From Acetobacteraceae bacterium (lineage in GTDB: Bacteria; Pseudomonadota; Alphaproteobacteria; Acetobacterales; Acetobacteraceae): a stretch of DNA of 11,461 nucleotides. Positions 1-6,175 of this stretch are shown here, piece by piece (position 1 is the first letter of the stretch; every line of letters starts with the position of its first letter). Location of the stretch: assembly GCA_027323595.1 (NCBI GenBank), contig DAHWBL010000385.1, positions 1-11,461 of the forward strand. Reading direction: 5' to 3'. The notes under the pieces are model-generated. The model worked only from the letters and a program-made list of their open reading frames with translations. It was not told the origin of the DNA and made no database searches. Position numbers and translations under genes: made by a program.

Positions 1-585
1 GAAGCAGCGTTGACAGCATTGTTGCCACGACTGATCGGCGACAGACTGGTGGAATGCAAAATCATCCAGCATGGTTCCAAGCCGGAGTTGCTGAAGAACC
101 TGCCCACGCGGCTACGCGGATATGCGGGGCGACAGGACGAATCGCTACGCATTCTCGTGCTGGTTGACCGTGATAACGATGATTGTCGTGAACTGAAAGG
201 ACAGCTTGAAGCAGCGGCGCGTGACGCGGGGCTCGCAACGAAAAGCACACCCGATCCGGTCGGCGCGTTCCGTGTCGTCAACCGAATCGTGATCGAAGAG
301 CTTGAGGCATGGTTCTTCGGCGACGTGGCGGCGATGCGTGCCGCCTTTGACCGGGTGCCCTCGACATTGGCGTCGCGCCAGGGCTTTCGTGATCCGGACG
401 CGGTGGCAGGCGGCACATGGGAGGCGCTACACCGCGTTCTGAAACGCGCCGGGCATTATGACCGGGCGACAACCCTGCCCAAGATCGAGGTCGCCCGCCG
501 AATTGCGAGCAAAATGGACCCAGCGCGAAATCGGTCAAAAAGTTTCGAGGCTTTCGTCAGTGGGCTGAACGCGCTTCTCGCCTGA
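1..585 (+). CDS. DUF4276 family protein (TOPRIM-like), 5' end outside the window
   Basis: The frame is open from base 1 and ends with TGA at 583-585, giving 194 visible residues. A TTG at base 10 could be read as a start, but the residues before it (EAA, then LTALLPRL) look like the family's usual N-terminus, which normally begins about ten residues earlier, so I call the gene partial. Seen: a hydrophobic strand ending in LVDRDNDDC (bases 160-186), an acidic cluster of the TOPRIM type, and a conserved-looking IEELEAWF block (292-315). Both are hallmarks I associate with DUF4276 proteins. The biochemical role is not established. By analogy with OLD and PARIS systems, a TOPRIM protein beside an AAA ATPase may act as a nuclease in phage defence, and such a partner would lie left of base 1. 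GC is about 59% over bases 61-240, well below the neighbours, which suggests transfer. It converges on dctM with a 7-base gap. Confidence 0.72.
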   Translation, partial: EAALTALLPRLIGDRLVECKIIQHGSKPELLKNLPTRLRGYAGRQDESLRILVLVDRDNDDCRELKGQLEAAARDAGLATKSTPDPVGAFRVVNRIVIEELEAWFFGDVAAMRAAFDRVPSTLASRQGFRDPDAVAGGTWEALHRVLKRAGHYDRATTLPKIEVARRIASKMDPARNRSKSFEAFVSGLNALLA

Positions 586-592
586 TCCCGCC

Positions 593-1927
593 TCACCCAT
601 AAACCAACGTCGGCAGCCACATCGCGATCTGCGGGACGATCGACAAGATCACCACCGCCAGCGCCATCAGCACCACGAACGGCAGCGTGCCCCAGATGAT
701 GTGCCCCAGCCCGACATCGGGGGCGATGCGGTTGATCACGAAAATATTCAGCCCCACCGGCGGATGGATCAGCCCCATCTCCATCACCACCGACATCACG
801 ATGCCGAACCAGATCAGGTCGAACCCCGCCGCGCGCAGCGGCGGCAAAATGATCGGCGCGGTCATCAAAATGATCGAGACCGGCGGCAGAAAGAACCCCA
901 GCATCACCACCAGCAGCAAAATCGCCGCCAGCAGCAGCCATTTCGACAGATGCAGCCCCACGATCCAGCCCGCCGCGCTCTGGCTGATGTGCAGATAGCT
1001 CATCACGTAACTGTACAGCAGGCTCATGCCGATGATCATCAGCAGCATGCCGCTCTCGCCCAGCGACCCCACGAAGATCGGCTTCAGATCAGCCAGCCGC
1101 CAGGCGCCATAGACAACGCCGATCAGCGCCAGCGCCAGCACCGCGCCCAGCCCCGCGGTCTCCGACGGGGTGGCGATGCCGCCATACAGCGCGATCATCA
1201 CCCCGCCCAGCAGCACCAGGAACGGCAGCACCCTGGGCAGGGCGGCGAATTTCTCGCCCCAGCCATAGCGGTGATGCACCAGGATCGGGTGCGACGGATC
1301 GCCGGCGGCAAGCGCGCGGTCGCGCTCGCCGCGCCAGTGCCAGATCGCATAGGCGGCGAACGGACCCACCAGCAGCAGCCCCGGCCCGAGCCCGGCCAGG
1401 AACAGCCGCCCGAGCGACTGCTCGGCCGCCACCGCATACAGGATCAGCGTCACCGAAGGCGGCAGCAGAATGCCCAGCGTGCCGCCGGCCGCCACCAGCC
1501 CGGCGGCGAACCCCGGCGAATAGCCGCGCCGGCGCATCTCCGGAATGCCCGAGCTGCCGATCGCCGAACAGGTGGCCGGGCTCGATCCGGCCATCGCGGC
1601 GAACAGCCCGCAGGCGATCACCACCGCCACCCCCAGCCCGCCAGGCACCCGGTTCAGCCAGACATGCAGCGCGTCATACAGATCCTTGCCCGCGCGCGAC
1701 TTGCCGATCGCCGCCCCCTTGAGGATGAACAGCGGGATCGTCAGCAGCGTGATCGAGGCGAGTTCCTCATAGACGTTCTGCGCGATCGTATCGACCGAGG
1801 CGGCCGGCATGAACACCATCATGAACACCGTCGCCACCCCGCCCAGCGCGAAGGCGATCGGAATGCCGAAGAACAGCGCGGCAAGCGTCGCACCGCCATA
1901 CATCAGGCCCAGATCGAGCGGGGTCAT
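593..1927 (-). CDS. dctM: TRAP transporter large permease subunit DctM
   Basis: This 444-residue inner-membrane protein is the ion-coupled transport channel of a tripartite (TRAP) uptake system and works with DctQ and DctP. The sequence is almost all hydrophobic helices, as expected for about 12 membrane segments. It carries the family blocks AMAGSSPATCSAIGSSGIPEM (about residues 111-131), GGTLGILLPPS (148-158), GGIATPSETAGLGA (249-262) and, near the C-terminus, MEMGLIHPPVGLN. Length is normal for DctM. The ATG at 1927 overlaps the stop of dctQ as ATGA. The frame stays open far upstream through dctQ and into dctP, but that extension is arginine- and proline-rich shadow sequence and is not used. 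Last gene of the dctPQM operon. The substrate cannot be read from the sequence; the family mostly takes up organic acids. Confidence 0.95.
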   Translation of the reverse strand: MTPLDLGLMYGGATLAALFFGIPIAFALGGVATVFMMVFMPAASVDTIAQNVYEELASITLLTIPLFILKGAAIGKSRAGKDLYDALHVWLNRVPGGLGVAVVIACGLFAAMAGSSPATCSAIGSSGIPEMRRRGYSPGFAAGLVAAGGTLGILLPPSVTLILYAVAAEQSLGRLFLAGLGPGLLLVGPFAAYAIWHWRGERDRALAAGDPSHPILVHHRYGWGEKFAALPRVLPFLVLLGGVMIALYGGIATPSETAGLGAVLALALIGVVYGAWRLADLKPIFVGSLGESGMLLMIIGMSLLYSYVMSYLHISQSAAGWIVGLHLSKWLLLAAILLLVVMLGFFLPPVSIILMTAPIILPPLRAAGFDLIWFGIVMSVVMEMGLIHPPVGLNIFVINRIAPDVGLGHIIWGTLPFVVLMALAVVILSIVPQIAMWLPTLVYG

Positions 1928-2487
1928 GCGCCGCGCAACACCCGGCCGGCGCCGGCCAGCGTCTGCAACCCGATCTGCACCGTCAGCAGCGCCATGACCG
2001 CGGTCATCGCGCCGTAGGGGATCCACAGCGGCGGTCCCCAGGCGGTGTCGGAAATCTGCCCATCGGTGATCGCCTCGATCAGCATCTGCCAGCATTTCAG
2101 GGTGAAATAGCCACAGAACGCCGCCGCCGCCGCATCCGCCAGCAGATGGCGCACCCGCTCCAGCCCCGGCGGCAGCAGATGCGTCAGCACATCGATCGCC
2201 ACATGGCCCCGCCGCGCCTGCGTCCAGGCGGCCGACACGAAGGTGGCGCCAACCAGCAGGAACACCGACAATTCGTCCTGCCAGTCGCTCGCGATGCCCA
2301 GGAAATACCGCCCGATCACCTCCCAGGTGAGCACCATGCCCGCGGCGATGAAGGCCAGCGCCGAGGCCAGCGCCATCGCCTGGTTCAGCCGGTCGAGCCC
2401 CCACTGCACCCCGCCCAGCAGCCCCGCGCGCGGCACATCGTCGGGAGGGGCCGACGCCTCGCCCAGTTCGGCGGCAAGCCCGTTCAC
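1924..2487 (-). CDS. dctQ: TRAP transporter small permease subunit DctQ
   Basis: A 187-residue membrane protein, the small subunit that pairs with DctM in a TRAP transporter. It shows four hydrophobic stretches. The typical DctQ block lies around the second: WEVIGRYFLGIASDWQDELSVFLLV, followed by ARRGHVAIDVL, matching the family pattern of RYF, W-x-(D/E)-E and a conserved H-V. I chose the GTG at 2487 because it overlaps the dctP stop as GTGA, mirroring the ATGA overlap with dctM at the other end. The frame is open 32 codons further up, but those codons lie inside dctP. Tight overlaps on both sides point to translational coupling and fixed stoichiometry. Confidence 0.92.
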   Translation of the reverse strand: MNGLAAELGEASAPPDDVPRAGLLGGVQWGLDRLNQAMALASALAFIAAGMVLTWEVIGRYFLGIASDWQDELSVFLLVGATFVSAAWTQARRGHVAIDVLTHLLPPGLERVRHLLADAAAAAFCGYFTLKCWQMLIEAITDGQISDTAWGPPLWIPYGAMTAVMALLTVQIGLQTLAGAGRVLRGA

Positions 2488-3500
2488 GCCGAAATCTGTT
2501 CCGCCAGCTTGAGCAGCTCGGCGCACGACGCGCTGCGGGCGGCGAAATCCTTCCACGCGGTCCGCTGCGCGATCGCCTTCCACTCGTCGAGCGCGGCGGG
2601 CGAAAAGGTCGCCACCTTGGCGCCGGCCTTGCTGAAGATGCCGGCGAAATCCTGATCGTCCTTGCGCGCCGCATCGAGCGCGAACGGCTCCAGCGAGGCG
2701 CCAACCTCGGAGATCGCCTTCTGCTGGTCGGCCGGCAGGCTGTCATAGACGATCTTGGACATCAGCAGCGGCTCGAACATGAACCAGAAGCTGCCATCGA
2801 TGCCCGAGGTTGCGTTCTTGCTGATCTCCTCAAGCCGGAAGCTGATCAGGCTGGTCGATGAGGTGACCGCGGCATCGAGCGTGCCGGTCTGCATGGCGGC
2901 GTAGATCTCGTTCGATGGCACCGAGGAGATGATCGCCCCGGCCTCCTTGAGCATCAAATCCATCTCGCGCGAGCCGCCGCGAAACTTCATCCCCTGGGTG
3001 TCGGCGGGCCGCACGATGGGCGTGCTGCGCGACGCCACCCCGCCGGACTGCCAGACCCAGGTGAGAATTTTGACGCCCTTGCTCTCCAGCACCTCGGCCA
3101 GCCGATGCCCGACCTCGGCGTTCTTCCAGGCCGACCCCTGCGCGTAGTTGGACACGAGGCACGGCATCAGCCCGACATTGACCTCGGGCACCTGGCCGCC
3201 GGCATAGGCGAGCGGATAGGCCGTGATGTCGAGCGCGCCTTTGCGGATGGCGTCGAACTGCGCCAGCGTCTTCATCAGCGAGGAGCCGGGATAGATCTCG
3301 AACGCCAGCTCGCCATGGGTGCGCCTGGTCACCTCCTCGGCGAAGATGCGCACCATGCGGTCGCGAAAATCGCCGGTGGTGGTGGTGCCGGCGGGGAACT
3401 GGTGGCTGATCTTCAGCGTGCGCGGGGCGGCGAAGGCGGGGCTGGCGAGTGCCGGCGCGGCCAGCAGGCCGCCCAGCGCGGCGCGGCGTGACATGGGCAT
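2484..3500 (-). CDS. dctP: TRAP transporter periplasmic substrate-binding protein DctP
   Basis: A 338-residue solute receptor that captures the substrate in the periplasm and delivers it to DctQM. The N-terminus MPMSRRAALGGLLAAPALA has a twin-arginine motif (residues 5-6), a hydrophobic core and a likely cleavage near AFA-AP (about residue 24), so export by Tat is likely. The mature part has the DctP pattern: KISHQFP at 30-36, MKFRGG around 171-176 whose Arg174 matches the conserved carboxylate-binding arginine of the family, then NEIYAAMQTGTLDAA (197-211). The ATG at 3500 is preceded by GGGAGG with an 8-base spacer. A second ATG at 3494 is possible, and the more distant ATG at 3557 would place the signal peptide behind a charged extension. 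First gene of the operon. The ligand is unknown, though the conserved arginine favours an organic acid. Confidence 0.94.
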   Translation of the reverse strand: MPMSRRAALGGLLAAPALASPAFAAPRTLKISHQFPAGTTTTGDFRDRMVRIFAEEVTRRTHGELAFEIYPGSSLMKTLAQFDAIRKGALDITAYPLAYAGGQVPEVNVGLMPCLVSNYAQGSAWKNAEVGHRLAEVLESKGVKILTWVWQSGGVASRSTPIVRPADTQGMKFRGGSREMDLMLKEAGAIISSVPSNEIYAAMQTGTLDAAVTSSTSLISFRLEEISKNATSGIDGSFWFMFEPLLMSKIVYDSLPADQQKAISEVGASLEPFALDAARKDDQDFAGIFSKAGAKVATFSPAALDEWKAIAQRTAWKDFAARSASCAELLKLAEQISA

Positions 3501-3508
3501 GGATTTTT

Positions 3509-3514
3509 CCTCCC
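3509..3514 (-). promoter_or_regulatory. Ribosome binding site of dctP
   Basis: GGGAGG read on the minus strand, eight bases before the ATG at 3500. It supports the short start with the Tat signal peptide at the very N-terminus and argues against the upstream ATG at 3557. Confidence 0.7.
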
Positions 3515-3565
3515 GAGGCGAAACCGGCCGGCCACGTCGGCAAGAAATCCGACCCAACCACGCCG

Positions 3566-3586
3566 ATTGCAGTAACCTCGTGCAAT
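3566..3586. promoter_or_regulatory. Palindromic candidate operator upstream of dctP (ATTGCA-N9-TGCAAT)
   Basis: A perfect inverted repeat with six-base arms (3566-3571 and 3581-3586) and a nine-base spacer, 66 bases upstream of the dctP start, in an AT-richer patch. Arm centres are 15 bases apart. It may be the binding site of a dimeric regulator of the TRAP operon, but no regulator gene lies in the window. Inference from symmetry and position only. Confidence 0.4.
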
Positions 3587-3693
3587 AATCTCGCCTGGAT
3601 GCATTGGCAAGTCCGACGACACCAGATCACGCCAAAGCGAGCCGACCGGACGGCGGGCCGGGCCGGTCGATCCCGCCCTCGCCCGCCCGGCTC

Positions 3694-3722
3694 TTGACAG
3701 ATGCCCCCCCAAGTTGTCGTTA
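3694..3722 (+). promoter_or_regulatory. Candidate sigma-70 promoter for tRNA-Trp/secE/nusG
   Basis: A perfect TTGACA (3694-3699) is followed after 17 bases by TCGTTA (3717-3722), a weak -10 match. Transcription would begin about 40 bases before the mature tRNA. The -35 is convincing and the -10 is not, so the assignment is moderate. No other good promoter is visible before secE, so the tRNA and secE-nusG may share this transcript. Confidence 0.45.
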
Positions 3723-3772
3723 CCGCGCCTGCGCGGCGTGTGGCGGTTCTGCCGCCGGCGCGGCGCGCGTGC

Positions 3773-3849
3773 AGGGGTGTAGCTCAATTGGCTAGAGCGC
3801 CGGTCTCCAAAACCGGAGGCTGGGGGTTCGAGACCCTCCACCCCTGCCA
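3773..3849 (+). tRNA. trnW: tRNA-Trp (anticodon CCA)
   Basis: The cloverleaf folds fully. The acceptor arm AGGGGTG (3773-3779) pairs with CACCCCT (3839-3845). The D-arm contains AGCTCAATTGGCTAGAGC. The anticodon stem CCGGT/ACCGG encloses loop CTCCAAA with anticodon CCA at 3807-3809. The T-arm GGGGG/CCCTC (one G-T pair) has loop TTCGAGA. Discriminator is G3846, and the CCA end is encoded at 3847-3849. A tRNA-Trp gene just before secE-nusG is a widespread bacterial arrangement, which supports the call. Confidence 0.98.
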
Positions 3850-3864
3850 GCAGCGACGATTTTC

Positions 3865-3899
3865 CGGCCGCCATCCCGCACCGCGCGGGGCGGCGGCCG
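3865..3899 (+). repeat. Stem-loop repeat, copy 1, between tRNA-Trp and secE
   Basis: An 8-bp outer stem (3865-3872 with 3892-3899) encloses an inner CCCGC/GCGGG stem (3875-3879 with 3885-3889). It is followed by AACCCTAGCCC (3900-3910), which recurs after copy 2. There is no T-tract, so it is not a classical intrinsic terminator. It could mark tRNA 3' processing or attenuation before secE. Confidence 0.55.
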
Positions 3900-3914
3900 A
3901 ACCCTAGCCCCCCA

Positions 3915-3944
3915 GCCGTCCTCCCGCACCTGCGGGGAGGCGGC
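3915..3944 (+). repeat. Stem-loop repeat, copy 2, between tRNA-Trp and secE
   Basis: CCTCCCGC (3920-3927) pairs with GCGGGGAGG (3932-3940) with one bulge, extended by GCCG/CGGC at the base (3915-3918 with 3941-3944). The stretch 3923-3957 is a near-copy of 3875-3910: both contain CCCGCACC, then a G-rich arm, and both end in the same eleven bases AACCCTAGCCC, 47 bases apart. No T-tract follows. Confidence 0.55.
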
Positions 3945-3971
3945 GAAACCCTAGCCCAAGGACAGGCCAGC

Positions 3972-4166
3972 GTGGCGGTCAATCCCGCGAAGTTCGTGCG
4001 TGACGTCAGAATCGAGGCCGGGCGCATCACCTGGCCCTCGCGCAAGGAGACCATGGTCACCACCGGCCTGGTGTTCGCCATGGCCGCGCTGGCGGCGCTG
4101 TTCTTCTTCACCATCGACCAGCTCGTCGGGCTGGCGGTGCGCGCCCTGTTCGGGTTCAACGGCTGA
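3972..4166 (+). CDS. secE: Preprotein translocase subunit SecE
   Basis: A 64-residue single-span membrane protein, the essential clamp of the SecYEG channel for protein export and membrane insertion. Seen: an N-terminal amphipathic stretch (NPAKFVRDVRIEAGRI), the hallmark WPSRKET (residues 21-27), and one hydrophobic span at roughly 29-48, as in the short one-span form usual outside enteric bacteria. The start is GTG at 3972, preceded by AAGGA (3958-3962) at a nine-base spacing; no upstream ATG fits. It lies between tRNA-Trp and nusG, the conserved order. A 118-base gap separates it from nusG. Confidence 0.95.
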   Translation: MAVNPAKFVRDVRIEAGRITWPSRKETMVTTGLVFAMAALAALFFFTIDQLVGLAVRALFGFNG

Positions 4167-4284
4167 GCATGCGCTCCCACCCGCATCCGGCGGTGGCGCG
4201 GGGCCGCCGACATCATATACAATCGACGCTTCCCAGCGGATCGATCCGGTTCCCGGCGCCCGCCGGCAGAGTTTGAGGACAGAA

Positions 4285-4815
4285 ATGGCCAAGCGTTGGT
4301 ACGTCGTGCATGTCTATTCGGGCTTCGAGAAAAAGATCGCCCAGCAGATCAAGGAGCAGGCCGAGCAGAAGGGCCTCGCCGACATGATCGAGGACGTGCT
4401 GGTCCCGGCCGAGGAAGTGGTCGAGGTGCGGCGCGGCCAGAAGGTGAACACCGAGCGGAAATTCTTCCCCGGCTACGTCCTCGCCAAAATGGAAATGACC
4501 GACGAGACCTGGCATCTGGTCAAGGACACGCCCAAGGTCACCGGCTTTCTGGGCACCAAGACCCGCCCCAGCCCGATCACCGAGGCCGAGGCCGACCGCA
4601 TCCTCAAGCAGAGCCAGGAAGGCGTGGACCATCCCCGCCCCTCGGTCATCTTCGAGATCGGCGAGCAGGTGCGCGTGGCGGACGGCCCGTTCACCAGCTT
4701 CAACGGCACCGTCGAGGACGTGGACGAGGAAAAGGGCCGGGTGAAGGTCTCGGTCTCGATCTTCGGCCGCTCCACCCCGGTCGAGCTGGAATACAGCCAG
4801 GTCGAGAAGGTCTGA
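4285..4815 (+). CDS. nusG: Transcription termination/antitermination factor NusG
   Basis: A 176-residue elongation factor that binds RNA polymerase and links it to Rho or to the ribosome. The NGN domain covers about residues 4-95, with WYVVHVYSGFEKK at the start and the KFFPGYVLAKM core at 59-69. A linker leads to the KOW domain from about 123 (FEIGEQVRVADGPFTSFNGTV) to the C-terminus. Length and both domains are normal for bacterial NusG. The ATG at 4285 has GAGGA (4275-4279) upstream; the open frame further up has no NusG homology. The gene after it is usually rplK, but here a CoA-transferase subunit starts four bases after the stop. Confidence 0.97.
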   Translation: MAKRWYVVHVYSGFEKKIAQQIKEQAEQKGLADMIEDVLVPAEEVVEVRRGQKVNTERKFFPGYVLAKMEMTDETWHLVKDTPKVTGFLGTKTRPSPITEAEADRILKQSQEGVDHPRPSVIFEIGEQVRVADGPFTSFNGTVEDVDEEKGRVKVSVSIFGRSTPVELEYSQVEKV

Positions 4816-4819
4816 GCCC

Positions 4820-5500
4820 ATGATCGACAAGCGCGTCGCCTCCGTCGCCGAGGCGCTGGTCGGCGTGGCCGACGGCGCGACCGTGCTGGTCGGCGGCTTC
4901 GGCGCGGTCGGCCAGCCCAACGCGCTGATCGAGGGGCTGATCGAGCAGGGCGCGACCGATCTCACCATCGTCGCCAACAATGCCGGCACCGGGCGCGTCG
5001 GCCTCGCGCGGCTGATGGAGCTGGGGCGGGTGCGCAAGATCATCTGCTCGTTCCCGCGCAGCGCCGGCTCGGTGGTGTTCGAGGAATTGTTCCGCGCCGG
5101 CCGGCTGGAACTCGAAATCGTCCCGCAGGGCACCCTGGCCGAGCGCCTGCGCGCCGCCGGTGCCGGCGTGCCCGCCTTCTTCACCCCCACCGGCGTGGGC
5201 ACCCTGCTCGCCGCCGGCAAGGAGGAGCGCACCATCCAGGGGCGCCGCTGCATCCTGGAGCAGGCGCTGCATGGCGACGTGGCACTGGTCGAGGCCTGGC
5301 GCGCCGACCGCTGGGGCAATCTGGTCTATCGCTCCAGCGGACGGAACTTCAACCCGGTGATGGCCACCGCCGCCACGCTGACCGTCGCACAAACCCAACA
5401 TCTGGCCGAACTCGGCGAGCTCGATCCCGACGCCATCGTCACCCCCGGCATCTTCGTCAACCGCGTGGTCCACATCCCCTACGGCGACCCGGCAAGCTGA
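4820..5500 (+). CDS. pcaI: 3-oxoacid (3-oxoadipate-type) CoA-transferase subunit A
   Basis: The 226-residue alpha subunit of a family I CoA-transferase, which moves CoA from succinyl-CoA to a 3-oxoacid. The CoA-transferase signature DGATVLVGGFGAVGQP spans residues 18-33. Further blocks NNAGTGRVGLARL, RVRKIICSFPRS, VPQGTLAERLRAAGAGVPAF and TPTGVGTLLAAGKE resemble PcaI of the beta-ketoadipate pathway more than acetoacetate-specific ScoA, but substrate choice cannot be settled from sequence. The ATG at 4820 has GAGAAGG (4804-4810) as ribosome site inside the end of nusG, with only four bases between the genes, so co-transcription with nusG is likely. The beta subunit follows after 11 bases. No other aromatic-degradation genes are in the window. 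Confidence 0.88.
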   Translation: MIDKRVASVAEALVGVADGATVLVGGFGAVGQPNALIEGLIEQGATDLTIVANNAGTGRVGLARLMELGRVRKIICSFPRSAGSVVFEELFRAGRLELEIVPQGTLAERLRAAGAGVPAFFTPTGVGTLLAAGKEERTIQGRRCILEQALHGDVALVEAWRADRWGNLVYRSSGRNFNPVMATAATLTVAQTQHLAELGELDPDAIVTPGIFVNRVVHIPYGDPAS

Positions 5501-5511
5501 GGAGACCCTCC

Positions 5512-6165
5512 ATGACCCAGACCCCGGCCCCGCTCTCCCGCCCGCAGATGGCCGCCCGCCTCGCCCGCGACATTCCGCAGGGCTGGTACGTCAATCTGGG
5601 CATCGGCATCCCCACCATGGTCGCCGACCACATGGCGCCCGACCGCGAGGTGATCTTCCACTCCGAGAACGGCCTGCTCGGCATGGGCCCCGCGCCCGCC
5701 GCCGACGCGATCGATCCGTGGCTGATCAACGCCGGCAAGCAGCACGTCACGCTGCTGCCCGGCGGCTCGTATTTTCACCAGGCCGACAGCTTCGCCATCA
5801 TCCGCGGCGGCCATCTGGACCTGTGCGTCCTCGGCGCCTTCGAGGTCGCCCAGAACGGCGACGTGGCGAACTGGGCCACCTCGGCCAACGACAGCGCGCC
5901 CGCGGTCGGCGGCGCGATGGACCTGTCCGCCGGGGCGCGCAATCTGTGGGTGCTGATGGAGCACACCACCAAGGACGGCCAGCCCAAGCTGGTCACCACC
6001 TGCAGCTACCCGCTCACCGCGCTCGGCGTGGTCAGCCGCGTCTACACCAACCTCGCGGTGATCGACGTCACCCCGCGCGGCTTCGTGCTTGTCGAGAAAA
6101 TCGACGGCCTCAGCCTCGAATCCCTGGCTGCCCGCACCGGCGCGCCGATCCACCTGCCCGCCTGA
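5512..6165 (+). CDS. pcaJ: 3-oxoacid (3-oxoadipate-type) CoA-transferase subunit B
   Basis: The 217-residue beta subunit, carrying the catalytic glutamate of the family I CoA-transferase. The signature SENGLLG lies at residues 51-57, with Glu52 expected to form the glutamyl-CoA intermediate. Other typical blocks are YVNLGIGIPTMVADH (26-40), INAGKQHVTLLPGGSYF and GGHLDLCVLGAFEVAQNGDVANW. One deviation: where PcaJ/ScoB usually have a GKMVKGMGGAMDL-like run, this protein reads SANDSAPAVGGAMDL, so the basic residue and the first KG-M are gone while GGAMDL is kept. GAGGAG at the pcaI stop gives a good ribosome site for the ATG at 5512. It ends ten bases short of a convergent glycosyltransferase gene, with no obvious terminator. 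Confidence 0.9.
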   Translation: MTQTPAPLSRPQMAARLARDIPQGWYVNLGIGIPTMVADHMAPDREVIFHSENGLLGMGPAPAADAIDPWLINAGKQHVTLLPGGSYFHQADSFAIIRGGHLDLCVLGAFEVAQNGDVANWATSANDSAPAVGGAMDLSAGARNLWVLMEHTTKDGQPKLVTTCSYPLTALGVVSRVYTNLAVIDVTPRGFVLVEKIDGLSLESLAARTGAPIHLPA

Positions 6166-6175
6166 CCTTTTCAGC

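Larger units (their letters stand above)
3501..3772. other. Intergenic region between dctP and tRNA-Trp (divergent promoters)
   Basis: A 272-base gap between divergently transcribed units. It holds the dctP ribosome site, the ATTGCA/TGCAAT palindrome and a -35-like TTGACA for the tRNA side. Short open frames here lack a ribosome site and family resemblance, and I see no gene. A minus-strand promoter for dctP should lie around or to the right of the palindrome (TTGCCA and GATTAT occur there, but with only 14 bases between them). Confidence 0.6.

Noticed and set aside
701..2017. A 438-codon open frame antisense to dctM and dctQ
   Set aside because: It is extremely rich in Gln, His, Arg and Pro, the usual look of an antisense frame in high-GC coding DNA, and has no domain resemblance. 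The opposite strand is a clear DctM.
1928..2746. Upstream extension of the dctM frame by about 270 codons
   Set aside because: The translation is arginine/alanine-rich shadow of dctQ and dctP, and the ATGA overlap gives a better start at 1927.
3604..3795. Short plus-strand frames between dctP and the tRNA
   Set aside because: They lack a ribosome site, run into the tRNA gene and resemble nothing known.
4216..4221. TATACA before nusG as a separate nusG promoter
   Set aside because: No -35-like sequence lies 16-18 bases upstream (the region is a GC run), so it is not supported beyond a lone -10 match.
4213..5473. Long minus-strand frames opposite nusG and pcaI
   Set aside because: Composition is typical of antisense frames; NusG and PcaI on the plus strand are unambiguous.
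6162..6174. CTGA/TCAG hairpin at the pcaJ stop as a bidirectional terminator
   Set aside because: The stem is only four base pairs, with a short T run inside the loop and none after the stem, too weak to call.
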